Positions 8,437 through 16,879 are shown, counted from the stretch's first letter. The stretch: 64,000 nucleotides of DNA from Lunularia cruciata (GCA_948567375.1 CAOYZS010000043.1:59348-123347), one strand, 5' to 3'. Notes: a model not told the origin generated them from the sequence alone. Translations and numbers: made by a program.

Positions 8437-8880
8437 TTAATAGGCCAAATCTTCGTCGTCGGTCGGAAGCTCTTCGGATTTTTCCGCTGGCTCCTTTCCG
8501 TCGAAGGTGGCTCCGAATTTCTCCAAGAGAGCCATCTTCTGGACTCCATTTAACAGCTTACCCGTCAACAAAACGTTAAGGGTTTTTTCGCCGAAGCCGG
8601 GCCGGTCGCCGAAGCCACCATAATCGTCATCGTCGGCCATGACGAAGGTTTGGATCTTGAGGTTGGTGCCGTCGATCACGGCCTCACCAGTCTTCTTGCT
8701 GCCGTTATGTTCTACGACGGTGATATCCTTGATCGCTGCCGCCTTCGGACCTGCTTTGAACAGGTTGATGAGCGCGGCCCCGCGCTCCTCGACGATCTTC
8801 ACCGCTTCCAGGTAGTCGTTCGCGAGAATGGTATCGATCTCCTTGAGCGGGATCGTGTAGGTGATTTTCTTCCTTGGCAT
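8437..8880 (-). CDS. Hypothetical protein (147 aa)
   Basis: Start MPRKKITYTIPLKEID with GGAGAGAGAT upstream; the frame continues upstream but that part is non-coding in character. The C-terminal half is acidic with a DDDDYGGFGDRPGFG loop and ends in DDEDLAY. It could be a small virion or assembly protein given its place before the portal; no family recognised. Confidence 0.55.
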   Translation of the reverse strand: MPRKKITYTIPLKEIDTILANDYLEAVKIVEERGAALINLFKAGPKAAAIKDITVVEHNGSKKTGEAVIDGTNLKIQTFVMADDDDYGGFGDRPGFGEKTLNVLLTGKLLNGVQKMALLEKFGATFDGKEPAEKSEELPTDDEDLAY

Positions 8881-8956
8881 ATCTCTCTCCATTGAAACGA
8901 AGCCGGATCGACTTCGAAATCCGCCCGGAGGCGGATGCCGAAACGGATCTAGGAGG

Positions 8957-9247
8957 TCAATCGACGAACATCTCAGGAGAGAGATCAACAAAAGCTCCCC
9001 CGAATTCTGGAAGGTCAGGGTTGCTATCATACGTCCACCGTTCGACCACGCCCCAATCATGGCGGAATGTGTCGCCTGGAAAGACCTTTCCCCGCTTTGT
9101 GTGCTTCCCGTCTGGGTTTGCATATTCCGAAACGATGTATCTGGTGACGGTTCTCCCTGGTCCGGCGAGCGCTGGCTTGCCTATCCCGATCGAAAGGAAT
9201 TTTGCGGCTTTTTCGGCGGCTTCCTTTGTTGGTGCATAATACGCCAC
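8957..9247 (-). CDS. Hypothetical protein (96 aa), GTG start
   Basis: GTG at 9247 has AAGGAG five to six bases upstream, giving VAYYAPTKEAAEKAAKF. It is the first gene downstream of the leftward promoter at 9278-9307. Conserved-looking Trp/Gly positions (HDWGVVERWTYDSNP) suggest a small folded protein. Function unknown. Confidence 0.6.
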   Translation of the reverse strand: MAYYAPTKEAAEKAAKFLSIGIGKPALAGPGRTVTRYIVSEYANPDGKHTKRGKVFPGDTFRHDWGVVERWTYDSNPDLPEFGGAFVDLSPEMFVD

Positions 9248-9277
9248 ATCTCTCTCCTTGGTGCTGTCTGCGATTTG

Positions 9278-9307
9278 GAAGATAAAAAAAATTCATCTTT
9301 TTTGCAA
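9278..9307 (-). promoter_or_regulatory. Leftward promoter overlapped by 23-bp dyad operator
   Basis: On the minus strand TTGCAA (9307-9302) and TATCTT (9284-9279) are 17 bases apart. The 23-bp dyad at 9278-9300 (arms GAAGAT and ATCTTT, 11-base AT-rich middle) covers the -10 and spacer, so a bound protein would block polymerase. It would drive the minus-strand genes starting at 9247. Confidence 0.55.
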
Positions 9308-9315
9308 GCCCCACC

Positions 9316-9345
9316 TTTACAAAAAGAAAACTATTTTTTATCTTT
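9316..9345 (+). promoter_or_regulatory. Rightward promoter overlapped by 23-bp dyad operator
   Basis: TTTACA (9316-9321), 17-base spacer, TATCTT (9339-9344). A 23-bp dyad (9323-9345; arms AAAGAA and ATCTTT) overlaps spacer and -10, with the same geometry as the facing leftward promoter. Serves the DUF932 gene at 9385. Confidence 0.6.
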
Positions 9346-9384
9346 CACTCAGCCGAACGAACGGCTCCAACCAAGGAGACTTCC

Positions 9385-10485
9385 ATGAACATGCTCGTTA
9401 CGCCTTCCGCTCAGCCTACCGTCGACGGTCTCGGCTGGCTCCAGCGCCGCGCTCCTCAGCAACACTCGAAGATGGAGGGCTTGCTGTCCTTCCTCCAGGA
9501 GCGCTCCGAGAACACGAAGACCGTCGCCCACAAGAGCCGCGCCATCGACCTCCAGTATGTCGATCAGCCGAAGACGAAGGACGACACGAACCGTCTCGCC
9601 ATGGTCCTGAACGGCCAGCCGCTCGAAATGACCCACTGGTCCTTCGGCCAGCTCTGCGGCCTCGCGAAGGCTCCTGTCGGCTTCATGCGCGATCTGCCGG
9701 CGATGCTGGTGTCGAACAACCTCGAATACTGCCTGAAGCACGTCCGCGAGATCGAGGACATTCAGCTCTTCCACAACACCCAGGAAGTGCGCGCCATCAC
9801 CGGCCCGACCTACGGTCGCATCATGGACGCCGACGTCGCTGCCTCGATCTCCACCATCCTCGACGATGGCCGTTGGGTTGCCGCCGACAAGCACATGGGT
9901 CTGCGCGCCACCGATCGCTCGCTCCAGATGTTCCTGATCGACAAGGCGAACCCGGTCGTGGTCGGAAAGACCTCGCGCGGCGATGACGACGTAATGTTCC
10001 GTGGCCTGCGGATCTCGAATTCGGAAGTCGGCATGGCGTCGCTCGCCGTCGACGGCTTCCTGTTCCGCTCCTACTGCCTGAACGGAATGATCTTCGGCAT
10101 GAAGGACAGTTCTCGCTTCACGATCCGTCACTCCAAGACGGCTCCCGAGCGTTGGGCTCGCGAGATCCAGCCGGCGATCGAGGAATACGCGAACACCGAT
10201 GGCATGAAGCTCGTCGACGCCGTCAACGCGGCGAAAGAGGTCAAGGTCGCGAAGGATGACGATCAGGCTCTGGCCTTCCTGAATAATCTCGGTCTGTCGA
10301 TGAAGCAGTCGCGCGACGCTATGGAGCGCGCCCTTGCCGAAGAAGACCGCCCGATCCGCTCGACATGGTCGGCCGTGCAGGCGATCACCGCTCTGGCCCG
10401 CGACGTCGCTGGCACGGAAGAGCGCGCCGACATGGAGCGCATGGCCGGCCGCCTTTGGGATAAGGCGACCCGCGTCGTCGCGTAA
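9385..10485 (+). CDS. DUF932 family protein
   Basis: 366 residues with the features of DUF932/phage-plasmid-like proteins: an N-terminal WLQRRAPQQHSKME region, AITGPTYGRIMDADVA, and later GLRISNSEVGMASLAVDGFLFRSYCLNGM. The family is widespread on phages and plasmids and has been suggested to act in DNA-related or anti-restriction processes, but no biochemical role is settled. AAGGAGACTTCC precedes the ATG. First gene of the plus-strand block controlled by the 9316 promoter and followed by a strong terminator. Confidence 0.8.
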   Translation: MNMLVTPSAQPTVDGLGWLQRRAPQQHSKMEGLLSFLQERSENTKTVAHKSRAIDLQYVDQPKTKDDTNRLAMVLNGQPLEMTHWSFGQLCGLAKAPVGFMRDLPAMLVSNNLEYCLKHVREIEDIQLFHNTQEVRAITGPTYGRIMDADVAASISTILDDGRWVAADKHMGLRATDRSLQMFLIDKANPVVVGKTSRGDDDVMFRGLRISNSEVGMASLAVDGFLFRSYCLNGMIFGMKDSSRFTIRHSKTAPERWAREIQPAIEEYANTDGMKLVDAVNAAKEVKVAKDDDQALAFLNNLGLSMKQSRDAMERALAEEDRPIRSTWSAVQAITALARDVAGTEERADMERMAGRLWDKATRVVA

Positions 10486-10494
10486 CGCGGCGAA

Positions 10495-10517
10495 AAGTGT
10501 ATCCCCAGGACACACTT
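10495..10517 (+). repeat. 23-bp oriented palindrome, copy 2
   Basis: Arms AAGTGTATCC and GGACACACTT, spacer CCA, ten bases after the DUF932 stop and just before the terminator hairpin. In this copy the GTGTATCC arm comes first relative to transcription, opposite to copy 4. Confidence 0.85.
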
Positions 10518-10521
10518 TCTG

Positions 10522-10554
10522 CGCCGCCTCAATCGTGAGGCGGCGTTTCAGTTT
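10522..10554 (+). terminator. Rho-independent terminator
   Basis: A ten-base-pair stem (CGCCGCCTCA / TGAGGCGGCG) with an ATCG loop is followed by TTTCAGTTT. It ends the DUF932 transcript, so downstream genes need read-through or their own promoter. Confidence 0.8.
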
Positions 10555-10566
10555 GGAGAAAAGTCA

Positions 10567-10956
10567 ATGCTGACAGTGAAAGATTGCATCAACTCAACCG
10601 GCCGAAAGTATCCAGACGGCTATGGTTTCGCCCTCACCTTCATTGAAGAAGAGGCGGGAAATAATTTGAGCATTATCCTCAGTGCTGCGAACTCTTGCGT
10701 TCGTCACGCCTTCAGGATTGGGTCGTCAAACAATGAATACCCAGATGAAGATGTCGCCAGATTTGCGCATGCCTTCATGACGAGACCAAACCTGAAATAC
10801 GCACCTCGTCGAGCCGAAGGTCATCACCCGGCCTGCTTCTGGTTGATCGAGGCGGTGCAGCTCCTTGTCCAGTGGGGTATTGACGCAAGAAAACCAAAAG
10901 CTCTGCGTGACCAAATCGCCTATGCACTCAAGAGATCCGGACATCCTGGATACTGA
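10567..10956 (+). CDS. Hypothetical protein (129 aa)
   Basis: Start MLTVKDCINSTGRKYPDGY with GGAGAAAAGTCA upstream, directly after the terminator. His/Cys residues are present (HHPACFWL) but not in a recognised metal motif. Function unknown. Confidence 0.6.
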   Translation: MLTVKDCINSTGRKYPDGYGFALTFIEEEAGNNLSIILSAANSCVRHAFRIGSSNNEYPDEDVARFAHAFMTRPNLKYAPRRAEGHHPACFWLIEAVQLLVQWGIDARKPKALRDQIAYALKRSGHPGY

Positions 10957-10967
10957 AGGGGAAAACC

Positions 10968-11630
10968 ATGAAAGCTCTCGTCGCCTGTGAATGCTCTGGC
11001 CGGGTTCGGCAAGCCCTCCGCGATCTCGGATATGACGCATGGTCGAACGACATCAAGTCTGCCGAAGATGGAAGTCGCTACCACATCAAGGACGATGCCC
11101 TCGTCGCCGTGAAGATGGAAAAATGGGATCTCCTGATCACCCACGCCGTCTGCAAATTCCTCGCAAACAGCGGGTCAAAACACCTCTATATCGACATGAA
11201 AAAGGAGAACGGCATCTATCAGCCTCGCTTCGACGACATGGAGATCGGCGCAAAATTCTACGCGGATCTCTGGTCGGCAGATGTTCCTTTCGTGGTCGCG
11301 GAAAACCCGATCTGGCACAAACATGCCGCTGCCGCCGTGGATCGACATTGCACTGTCCCGCACCCGAAGAAGAGGCAGTTCGTCCAGCCATGGATGTTCG
11401 GTCACATGGAGATCAAGGCGACAGGTCTGGCGCAGAGAAACCTGCCACCCCTGCTTGAGACGAACAACGTCAGGAAAGAAATGCTGGCAACCACCACCTA
11501 TGGGGAGCGCGCCAAAGTTCACTACGCATCGCCCGGCCCGGAGCGTGAAGCGGAGCGGAGCCGCACTCTTCAAGGTCTTGCTGACGCCCTTGCGGCTCAA
11601 TATGGCCGGTATGTCGAGGAGCGGGTTTGA
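10968..11630 (+). CDS. Phage DNA-methylase-like protein, atypical catalytic loop
   Basis: 220 residues. The MKALVACECSGRVRQALRDL start and DAWSNDI segment match the SAM-binding Rossmann start of a phage family often annotated as DNA (cytosine) methyltransferase-like. A conserved AENP motif follows (VVAENPIW). Where most relatives that I recall carry a His-Pro-Pro-Cys loop, this one reads THAVCKFLANSG: the Cys remains but both prolines are gone. It may be active with altered geometry, or inactive. Eleven bases after the previous gene, with a weak GGGGAAAACC SD. Confidence 0.55.
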   Translation: MKALVACECSGRVRQALRDLGYDAWSNDIKSAEDGSRYHIKDDALVAVKMEKWDLLITHAVCKFLANSGSKHLYIDMKKENGIYQPRFDDMEIGAKFYADLWSADVPFVVAENPIWHKHAAAAVDRHCTVPHPKKRQFVQPWMFGHMEIKATGLAQRNLPPLLETNNVRKEMLATTTYGERAKVHYASPGPEREAERSRTLQGLADALAAQYGRYVEERV

Positions 11631-11687
11631 TACAAATCCACCCCCTAAAGTGATTTTACACCCATGATATGTACCAAGGAGAAAACC

Positions 11688-12374
11688 ATGAAAGCCATGA
11701 CCATCGAAGAGGCCCTGAAGCTCGTCAATAGCGATCTTACGGGTTACACCATCGCCAACCGCGTGATCATCAAGGGCGAGCCGGTGTGGGTCGCCGACGT
11801 CAAGCGCGACACCCTGTCCTTCGGAGACGGGAAGGAAATGGAAACCTACCCCCTGTCCCCGGTTCACGCCACGACGCCGCTCGACGAGACGGCCTACATG
11901 ACCGCCATCGGCGAACTGTCCATGGCGATGAAGCAGCCTGCAATGCTGCACATCGGCTGCTCGATCTGCGAGGACACCGGACACGTCGCGAACTGCTGCC
12001 ATCATAACCCGCTCGTCCTGGCGAGAGCCTACGTCGCCGCGACGTCGATCTATGTGTGCTGGCACTGCGGCTTTGTCGCGCAGACGGAGGAGGAGGCGAA
12101 GGATCATTTCGGCCTGAGCGATCAGGAAGCGCCGAAATGCATGACGCCTCCTGAGATCAAGATAACCATGGAGAGGAGTGGAGACTTGGTCTCGTCTCAT
12201 GCCGGGCCGTGCATCGGTGTCTACTGGCGTCTGGTCCTGAACGGGGTTGTCCTTCAGACAGAATTTGAACGATACAGACTGGACGCGAAGCCTGAGGCCT
12301 TCACGGCTCCGTCCATATTGGAGAATATGCGGCATTCCATTTGCGCCGCTCTTGGTCTGGAAACGGGCGAATGA
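11688..12374 (+). CDS. Hypothetical protein with Zn-finger motif (228 aa)
   Basis: Start MKAMTIEEALKLVNSDLTG with AAGGAGAAAACC upstream; an ATG eight codons earlier lacks an SD. Two Cys-rich parts: CSICEDTGHVANCCHH in the middle and VCWHCGFVAQTEEEAKDHF, the latter resembling a C2H-type finger. The C-terminal part is beta-rich. Function unknown; nucleic-acid or protein binding is plausible. Confidence 0.55.
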   Translation: MKAMTIEEALKLVNSDLTGYTIANRVIIKGEPVWVADVKRDTLSFGDGKEMETYPLSPVHATTPLDETAYMTAIGELSMAMKQPAMLHIGCSICEDTGHVANCCHHNPLVLARAYVAATSIYVCWHCGFVAQTEEEAKDHFGLSDQEAPKCMTPPEIKITMERSGDLVSSHAGPCIGVYWRLVLNGVVLQTEFERYRLDAKPEAFTAPSILENMRHSICAALGLETGE

Positions 12375-12550
12375 AGGACGCCCCATCGAAAGAGCGCATC
12401 AAGGAGGTCATGGACGAGGTCGACGCCATGGATCTCTCCGACGGTGCGCATTGGATGACCGTGCATAACATGCTCGACCTTCCCTACGGGGATGTGTTCC
12501 CGATCCTCCTCGAAAACTCGGAGTTCTTCGGCATTGAGGTGAAAGGATAG
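12371..12550 (+). CDS. Small hypothetical protein (59 aa)
   Basis: ATG overlaps the previous stop as ATGA. Acidic helical product (MKDAPSKERIKEVMDEVDAM...). Function unknown. Confidence 0.55.
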   Translation: MKDAPSKERIKEVMDEVDAMDLSDGAHWMTVHNMLDLPYGDVFPILLENSEFFGIEVKG

Positions 12551-12553
12551 AAA

Positions 12554-12922
12554 ATGGAATTCACGTTTACCAACGACAATGAGCCGGAAGATTATCAGCC
12601 GCCATCCCCCAAAGACCCTGGCCGAATCTTCTTCTGCATCTATCACATTTACCGTGAAGCAGATCCCCGAAACCGCTATGAAATAGAGGTCATTGACTAC
12701 GATGGGTCTGCCTTCTGGATAAATGAGGGCATGGGGATCGATTACTATCTTAACGATCTGTCCTGCTTGGATCTGGATGATTGCGGCCACTACGTAATGG
12801 AGGGTATTGTCGGCCATTTCACCAGAGGCGACGGTTGGTCGACCGATGACGATGAAGATTGGGAATTCGAGTTTATCCGCCGCGCTTCCGACGAGGAAGT
12901 CACAGCGCAGGCCCTTTTCTAA
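12554..12922 (+). CDS. Acidic hypothetical protein (122 aa)
   Basis: Strongly acidic (Asp/Glu throughout, DDDEDWEFEF near the end), a composition seen in DNA-mimic and anti-defence proteins but not diagnostic. GGATAGAAA lies upstream of the ATG, three bases after the previous stop. Last gene of the plus block, converging on terminase with a four-base overlap. Confidence 0.55.
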   Translation: MEFTFTNDNEPEDYQPPSPKDPGRIFFCIYHIYREADPRNRYEIEVIDYDGSAFWINEGMGIDYYLNDLSCLDLDDCGHYVMEGIVGHFTRGDGWSTDDDEDWEFEFIRRASDEEVTAQALF

Positions 12923-14538
12923 AAAGGACGCCTCTCCGAACTTCCGGTTTGGGGAGGCGTCATCATCTGGATCTCCTTCTCCCACTTTTCCGGGATGTCG
13001 CCAGAGGTATCCAGCATGTGCTTGTCACGAAGGATCGTGATCGCCATGGTGACGGTGTCGACGTAGTCGTCGTTCTGGTCATATGGGAACTTCGCGCACT
13101 CGTCGATCGCATCCCCATTCTCAGAGATAGAGCTGTCGAAATAGACCGGGATCTCCGCCATTACCAGCGCCGCGCGCCATGCCCTCGACACCTTGTCCTT
13201 CGTCCCTACCCCGCCTTTCGGAAGCCATGGCTTCAGGCCGGGGATCGTCGACCGCAGTTCCTGGAGGACCGCGACGCCGGAGGACTTCTTCTCGATGAAG
13301 CTCTCGTCGGGATGCCAGCGCTTGATGAAGTCCTTGATCTTCAGCTTCAGTTCCATGATCTCGACGCGGTCGCGCCATGATTCCAGCAGGATCGGAACGC
13401 GGTGCTTGAATTCCTCCCCCCTGATCCTGACGACCTTGTGATAGACCCCCCAGGCCTGGATGGCGCTGTAGTCGGCCGTCTGCTTCTCTTCGTGCGCGGT
13501 GTCGGCGACGATGATGACGTAGAGGAGCGGTGGAAGTTCGGTCCACATCTGGCCGAACCGGTTCTTCTTCTTCGGCGCGATGTAGGATTTCCAGAACGAC
13601 CGCTTGATGATCTTGCCGTCGTCAGCTGTCGGGCGCTGCATGTAGAGCGCGTTCCAGTGATCCTCCGACAGGTTGAGCTTGGTGCGGCGCAGCTTCCATG
13701 CCTCGAAGCGGCGCGGCGCGTAGGACATGCCCTTCTTGTACTGGATGTAGTAGGCCCGGCCGTTCTCGTCCGGCTTGGGCGGGAGGGGATCGAGCTTGGC
13801 CGCCAGCGACAGCAGGGACGCCGCCTTCTGGTCGACGACGGCCGGGATGGACAGGACTTCGTACTTGTCGCCGCCGTCCTTCTCCTGCTTCTCGATGCGG
13901 CCAGGGATGTCGTCATGCGCCCATCGCGTCGCCATGACGATGATGGCGTTCTTTTCCGGCTGACGCCTCGTATAGAAGCCGACCTGAAACCAGTTCCAGT
14001 GCTTTTCCTTGATGCCGGTGGAGAGGTATTCCTGCTCCGTCAGAGGGTCGTCGAGGACGCCGAGATTGAAGCCGCGCCCGGCGATGCGCCCGCCCATGCC
14101 AAAGCCCTGCCACTCGCCGGACTGCTTCTGCGACGAGGCCGTGAACCGCATGCGCTTCGTTGACTTCTTGCGCAGCTTGAACGCCGGGAAGATGACCCGA
14201 AACATCTCAGACTGGAGGATGTCCATCACCTGTTCGCCGAATGTGTGCGCCAGATCGGCCGTGTTCGCCGCTTCGAAGATCTTGTCGTGCGGGTTGAGCC
14301 CGATATACCACGAGACGAACAGCACGGAAACGAACATGCTCTTGCCGCCGCGCGGCCCTGTGTGAATGCGCAGCCGGTCGCACTTCCCGAAGGCGACGCG
14401 CTCCAGATAAAAGCCCATGATGACATGGACCTCCTCCAGGATGAACCATGGAGCGATCAATCGAACGTAGGCAACGAAGGATCTGCGCGCCAGTTCGATC
14501 TGGCCGCGCCGGACGAGGGCTTCAACCGTTGGTGCCAT
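12919..14538 (-). CDS. terL: Terminase large subunit
   Basis: 539 residues. The N-terminal ATPase has Walker A GPRGGKS (61-67) and a Walker B-like LGVLDDP (D163-D164). ATRWAHDD (203-210) matches the coupling motif region. The C-terminal RNase H-like nuclease starts at VIIVADTAHEEKQTADYSA (D346). TerL pumps DNA through the portal and cuts the concatemer. The 5' end overlaps the small-subunit gene by 17 bases and the 3' end carries a terminator. The start MAPTVEALVRRGQ fits this coupling. Confidence 0.92.
   Translation of the reverse strand: MAPTVEALVRRGQIELARRSFVAYVRLIAPWFILEEVHVIMGFYLERVAFGKCDRLRIHTGPRGGKSMFVSVLFVSWYIGLNPHDKIFEAANTADLAHTFGEQVMDILQSEMFRVIFPAFKLRKKSTKRMRFTASSQKQSGEWQGFGMGGRIAGRGFNLGVLDDPLTEQEYLSTGIKEKHWNWFQVGFYTRRQPEKNAIIVMATRWAHDDIPGRIEKQEKDGGDKYEVLSIPAVVDQKAASLLSLAAKLDPLPPKPDENGRAYYIQYKKGMSYAPRRFEAWKLRRTKLNLSEDHWNALYMQRPTADDGKIIKRSFWKSYIAPKKKNRFGQMWTELPPLLYVIIVADTAHEEKQTADYSAIQAWGVYHKVVRIRGEEFKHRVPILLESWRDRVEIMELKLKIKDFIKRWHPDESFIEKKSSGVAVLQELRSTIPGLKPWLPKGGVGTKDKVSRAWRAALVMAEIPVYFDSSISENGDAIDECAKFPYDQNDDYVDTVTMAITILRDKHMLDTSGDIPEKWEKEIQMMTPPQTGSSERRPF
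12927..12961. terminator. Bidirectional terminator inside the terminase 3' end
   Basis: Stem GACGCCTCTCC / GGGGAGGCGTC (one wobble) lies between the convergent acidic-protein and terminase genes. On the minus strand it is followed by a T-rich CCTTTTTAG that is also the end of the terminase reading frame; on the plus strand the tail is less T-rich. Confidence 0.6.
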
Positions 14539-15103
14539 CGTGATCCGGTTCCAGGATTGTCGATAGGTCTCCGATTTTCATGTCGCCGAGCCGTTGCGTC
14601 ATCATCAGCGCGCGGCCGAGTTCGGTCGGGTCGGAGAAGTTCAGGCCATGCTCGACGTCGCCTTCATCCGGCAGGAGGGGGATTTCATATTCGGACTGGA
14701 AGGCCATGACCTTCAGGTAGGTCTCGAAGAACCGGCGCGCGTCGTCGAGGCTGATGATTTTCTGAGCAGCGACGGTGCGCTTCGCCTTGGTGATGACGAC
14801 GTCCAGGATCTCGCCGAATTCCTTGATACGCTTGTTGGTGTTTCGGAAGGACTTTATCCGTTCCTGCGCCAGCTCCTGCACCATGCTGTCGATGGTAACG
14901 GCGTCGATGCGGCGGTTGAGTTTGCTGTCATGCTCGACCGCTTCGAGGTTCCATCCTCGCTGATTGATCTCCGCCAGCAGTTCGGTCAGCGGAATTTTGG
15001 TGCCGAATGCGTTCGCGATGTAGGCTTGCAGGTCGCGCGGTTTGCGGCCCTGCCCCATCCCGAACCATATCTGCTTGACCTTCAGCCAGTCTTTCTCTTG
15101 CAC
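14522..15103 (-). CDS. terS: Putative terminase small subunit, GTG start
   Basis: 193 residues, assigned from position immediately upstream of and overlapping terL, and from a helical make-up: an N-terminal region that could be an HTH (KPRDLQAYIANAFGTKIPLTEL), a central helical stem (about 75-135) and an acidic tail. TerS proteins recognise the packaging site and load TerL. The GTG has only a weak SD; no better start is visible. Confidence 0.6.
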   Translation of the reverse strand: MQEKDWLKVKQIWFGMGQGRKPRDLQAYIANAFGTKIPLTELLAEINQRGWNLEAVEHDSKLNRRIDAVTIDSMVQELAQERIKSFRNTNKRIKEFGEILDVVITKAKRTVAAQKIISLDDARRFFETYLKVMAFQSEYEIPLLPDEGDVEHGLNFSDPTELGRALMMTQRLGDMKIGDLSTILEPDHDGTNG

Positions 15104-15160
15104 GTCAGCACCGCCTATGCCTTATTTTGGATCAGAAATCTTTATCATGAGGCGGCAAAT

Positions 15161-15691
15161 ATGAACAAGGTGCAATTCAGTTCGGTGCGGAGCCAGCTTG
15201 GTCTGAGCCACACCCGGTTCGCGAAGGCGATCGGCGTTCGGACCACGACCTTAATATCGATGGAGAGGGGCATCGACGCCTACAGCGTCATGAACGAAGG
15301 CCTGCCGAAGCTCGATCACATCATGTCCTACGCCTGCGCCTGGATGCTGCTGAACGGCGGCCCGCTGATTCCGTGGGATCGGCGAGAGGACGCGCAGAGG
15401 TTCCGCGCCTTCCGGGATTTCCACGGCATGACCAACAACGAGATGGCGGCGCTGTTCGGCTTGAAAATTCGGATGGCGGAATATTACCTGTCGCCAAGAG
15501 AGAGTTTCGAGATCCCGAACCTCTACATGATGGCGGTCTGCTGGATGAGGATCTTCGGGTGCAAAGACCCGTTCGCGACGATAGCGCATAGCCAGTACAA
15601 CAAGGACTCGATGACGTTCGCGCCGATGACGCTGAAGCCGATGACGCTTGGCCTGGACGATCGCGAGCGGCCGATCGTGATCGACGGCTAG
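15161..15691 (+). CDS. Cro/XRE-type HTH regulator with two HTH-like units
   Basis: Starts MNKVQFSSVRSQLGLSHTRF, GAGGCGG upstream. The first HTH covers about residues 6-32 (LGLSHTRFAKAIGV ... LISMERG), and a second HTH-like part about 86-112 (MTNNEMAALFGLKIRMAEYY), so one chain may carry two DNA-binding units. 176 residues, transcribed divergently from terminase. It is the only obvious Cro/CI-like gene here and so the best candidate to bind the AAAGAT/ATCTTT dyads, but that link is inference. Its stop overlaps the convergent next gene by four bases. Confidence 0.7.
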   Translation: MNKVQFSSVRSQLGLSHTRFAKAIGVRTTTLISMERGIDAYSVMNEGLPKLDHIMSYACAWMLLNGGPLIPWDRREDAQRFRAFRDFHGMTNNEMAALFGLKIRMAEYYLSPRESFEIPNLYMMAVCWMRIFGCKDPFATIAHSQYNKDSMTFAPMTLKPMTLGLDDRERPIVIDG

Positions 15692-16092
15692 ATCAGGCTC
15701 CATTCGTAGCGCTGGCCGTTCCACCCGTACTGGCGGTCGTGACCGTCGGAGATGCAATGGCAGATGTCGTGGATCTCGGCGATGGCCGGCGGCTTGAACA
15801 TCGTCACCACCTTGCCGTTGATTCGCGGCTCCTTCGGGACATCGACGACCGCATAGATCATGAGAGGGACGATGTCGTGCGTCTCGACCTCTCGACCGTC
15901 CTTCGTCGAGACGAGGACGACGGTCAGGAACCGGAGCTTGTGCGGCTGCTTGCGCTCGATGTCGCGGCCGGCCATCGGTTTGACGTTCGGAATGATGCCG
16001 ACCGGATGAATGACGGAAAAGCCGTTGCCGATCGTGATGTAGGACGGCGCGATGTTCGTCTCGCTCACCCAGGATTTCAGAACTTCGCCCAT
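15688..16092 (-). CDS. Hypothetical protein (134 aa)
   Basis: GGAGG five bases before the ATG at 16092 picks MGEVLKSWVSETN over two upstream in-frame ATGs. A beta-rich N-terminal half is followed by a His/Cys-rich segment (EIHDICHCISDGHDRQYGW) that might bind metal. It closes the leftward replication operon after SSB. Function unknown. Confidence 0.55.
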   Translation of the reverse strand: MGEVLKSWVSETNIAPSYITIGNGFSVIHPVGIIPNVKPMAGRDIERKQPHKLRFLTVVLVSTKDGREVETHDIVPLMIYAVVDVPKEPRINGKVVTMFKPPAIAEIHDICHCISDGHDRQYGWNGQRYEWSLI

Positions 16093-16155
16093 TGCCGCCT
16101 CCATGGTAAAAGGCGAGGAGATCACTCTCCCCGCCGATGTTATGCTGCCTTCAGA

Positions 16156-16800
16156 TCAGAACGGGATGTCATCATCGAGTTCACCGTGACCGGGACCGTC
16201 GCTACGCCCCTTCGGTTTGTCGTCGTCACGTCGCCGGTCATCGCGGTCATCCCGGCGACCACGGTCGCCCTTGTCGTCGCGGCCCCGATCATCGTCTCGT
16301 TCATTTCGACGTCCCGACGAACCCGACCGATCGTCACGTCGATCAGAACCCCGATCATCGCGGCCACCGCGACCGCCGCCGCGATCATCCCGACGATCCC
16401 GATCAGAACCACGATCATCGCGCCGGCTATCCCCGCGACCACCTCCATCATCTTTCTTACTTTCGCAGCTCTCGATGGAGCCGTTGAAATCGTCGATGAC
16501 GATCTCTGTGCTGTAGCGATCATTGTCGTCACGATCCTTCCATTTGCGTGTGCGGAACTGCCCGCGAATGATCACCTTGTCGCCCTTGCGAACGTACTTA
16601 TCGACGAAGCCGGCGGCGCGACCGAACACGACGACGTTGATCCATTCGGTTGTTCCGGCTTCCCGGCCGTCGCGGTCCTTGTAGGTGTTGTCGCAGGCGA
16701 TGCGGATGTTGCACAAGATGTCGTCGCTGTTGCGGATCTTGTTCGTTTCCGGGTCGGCTCCGAGCCGTCCTGAAAACAGGCAGACGTTCAAGTTCTTCAT
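16156..16800 (-). CDS. ssb: Single-stranded DNA-binding protein with RD-rich linker
   Basis: 214 residues. Residues 1-112 form the OB fold (MKNLNVCLFSGRLGADPET, TTEWINVVVFG, YVRKGDKVIIRGQF, DFNGS), and the C-terminus is the acidic tip DDDIPF used by SSBs to recruit partners. Between them, residues about 117-199 are almost pure Arg/Asp/Gly, far longer and more charged than the usual Gly/Gln/Pro linker. SSB coats single strands during replication and recombination. A similar RD-rich insert is in the ERF protein at 23604. GGAGAGAGACC precedes the ATG. Confidence 0.92.
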   Translation of the reverse strand: MKNLNVCLFSGRLGADPETNKIRNSDDILCNIRIACDNTYKDRDGREAGTTEWINVVVFGRAAGFVDKYVRKGDKVIIRGQFRTRKWKDRDDNDRYSTEIVIDDFNGSIESCESKKDDGGGRGDSRRDDRGSDRDRRDDRGGGRGGRDDRGSDRRDDRSGSSGRRNERDDDRGRDDKGDRGRRDDRDDRRRDDDKPKGRSDGPGHGELDDDIPF

Positions 16801-16879
16801 GGTCTCTCTCCTGGTGTGGGCTGTTGCCCGGTTGAAGTCTTCGAGGCGGGATGCTACCCGCCCCGTTTACCCGCGACCC

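Noticed and set aside
16140-16532. Met/Ile/Val/Ala/Thr-rich frames overlapping the SSB linker
   Set aside because: They are other-frame readings of the repetitive Arg/Asp codons and contain no independent signal.
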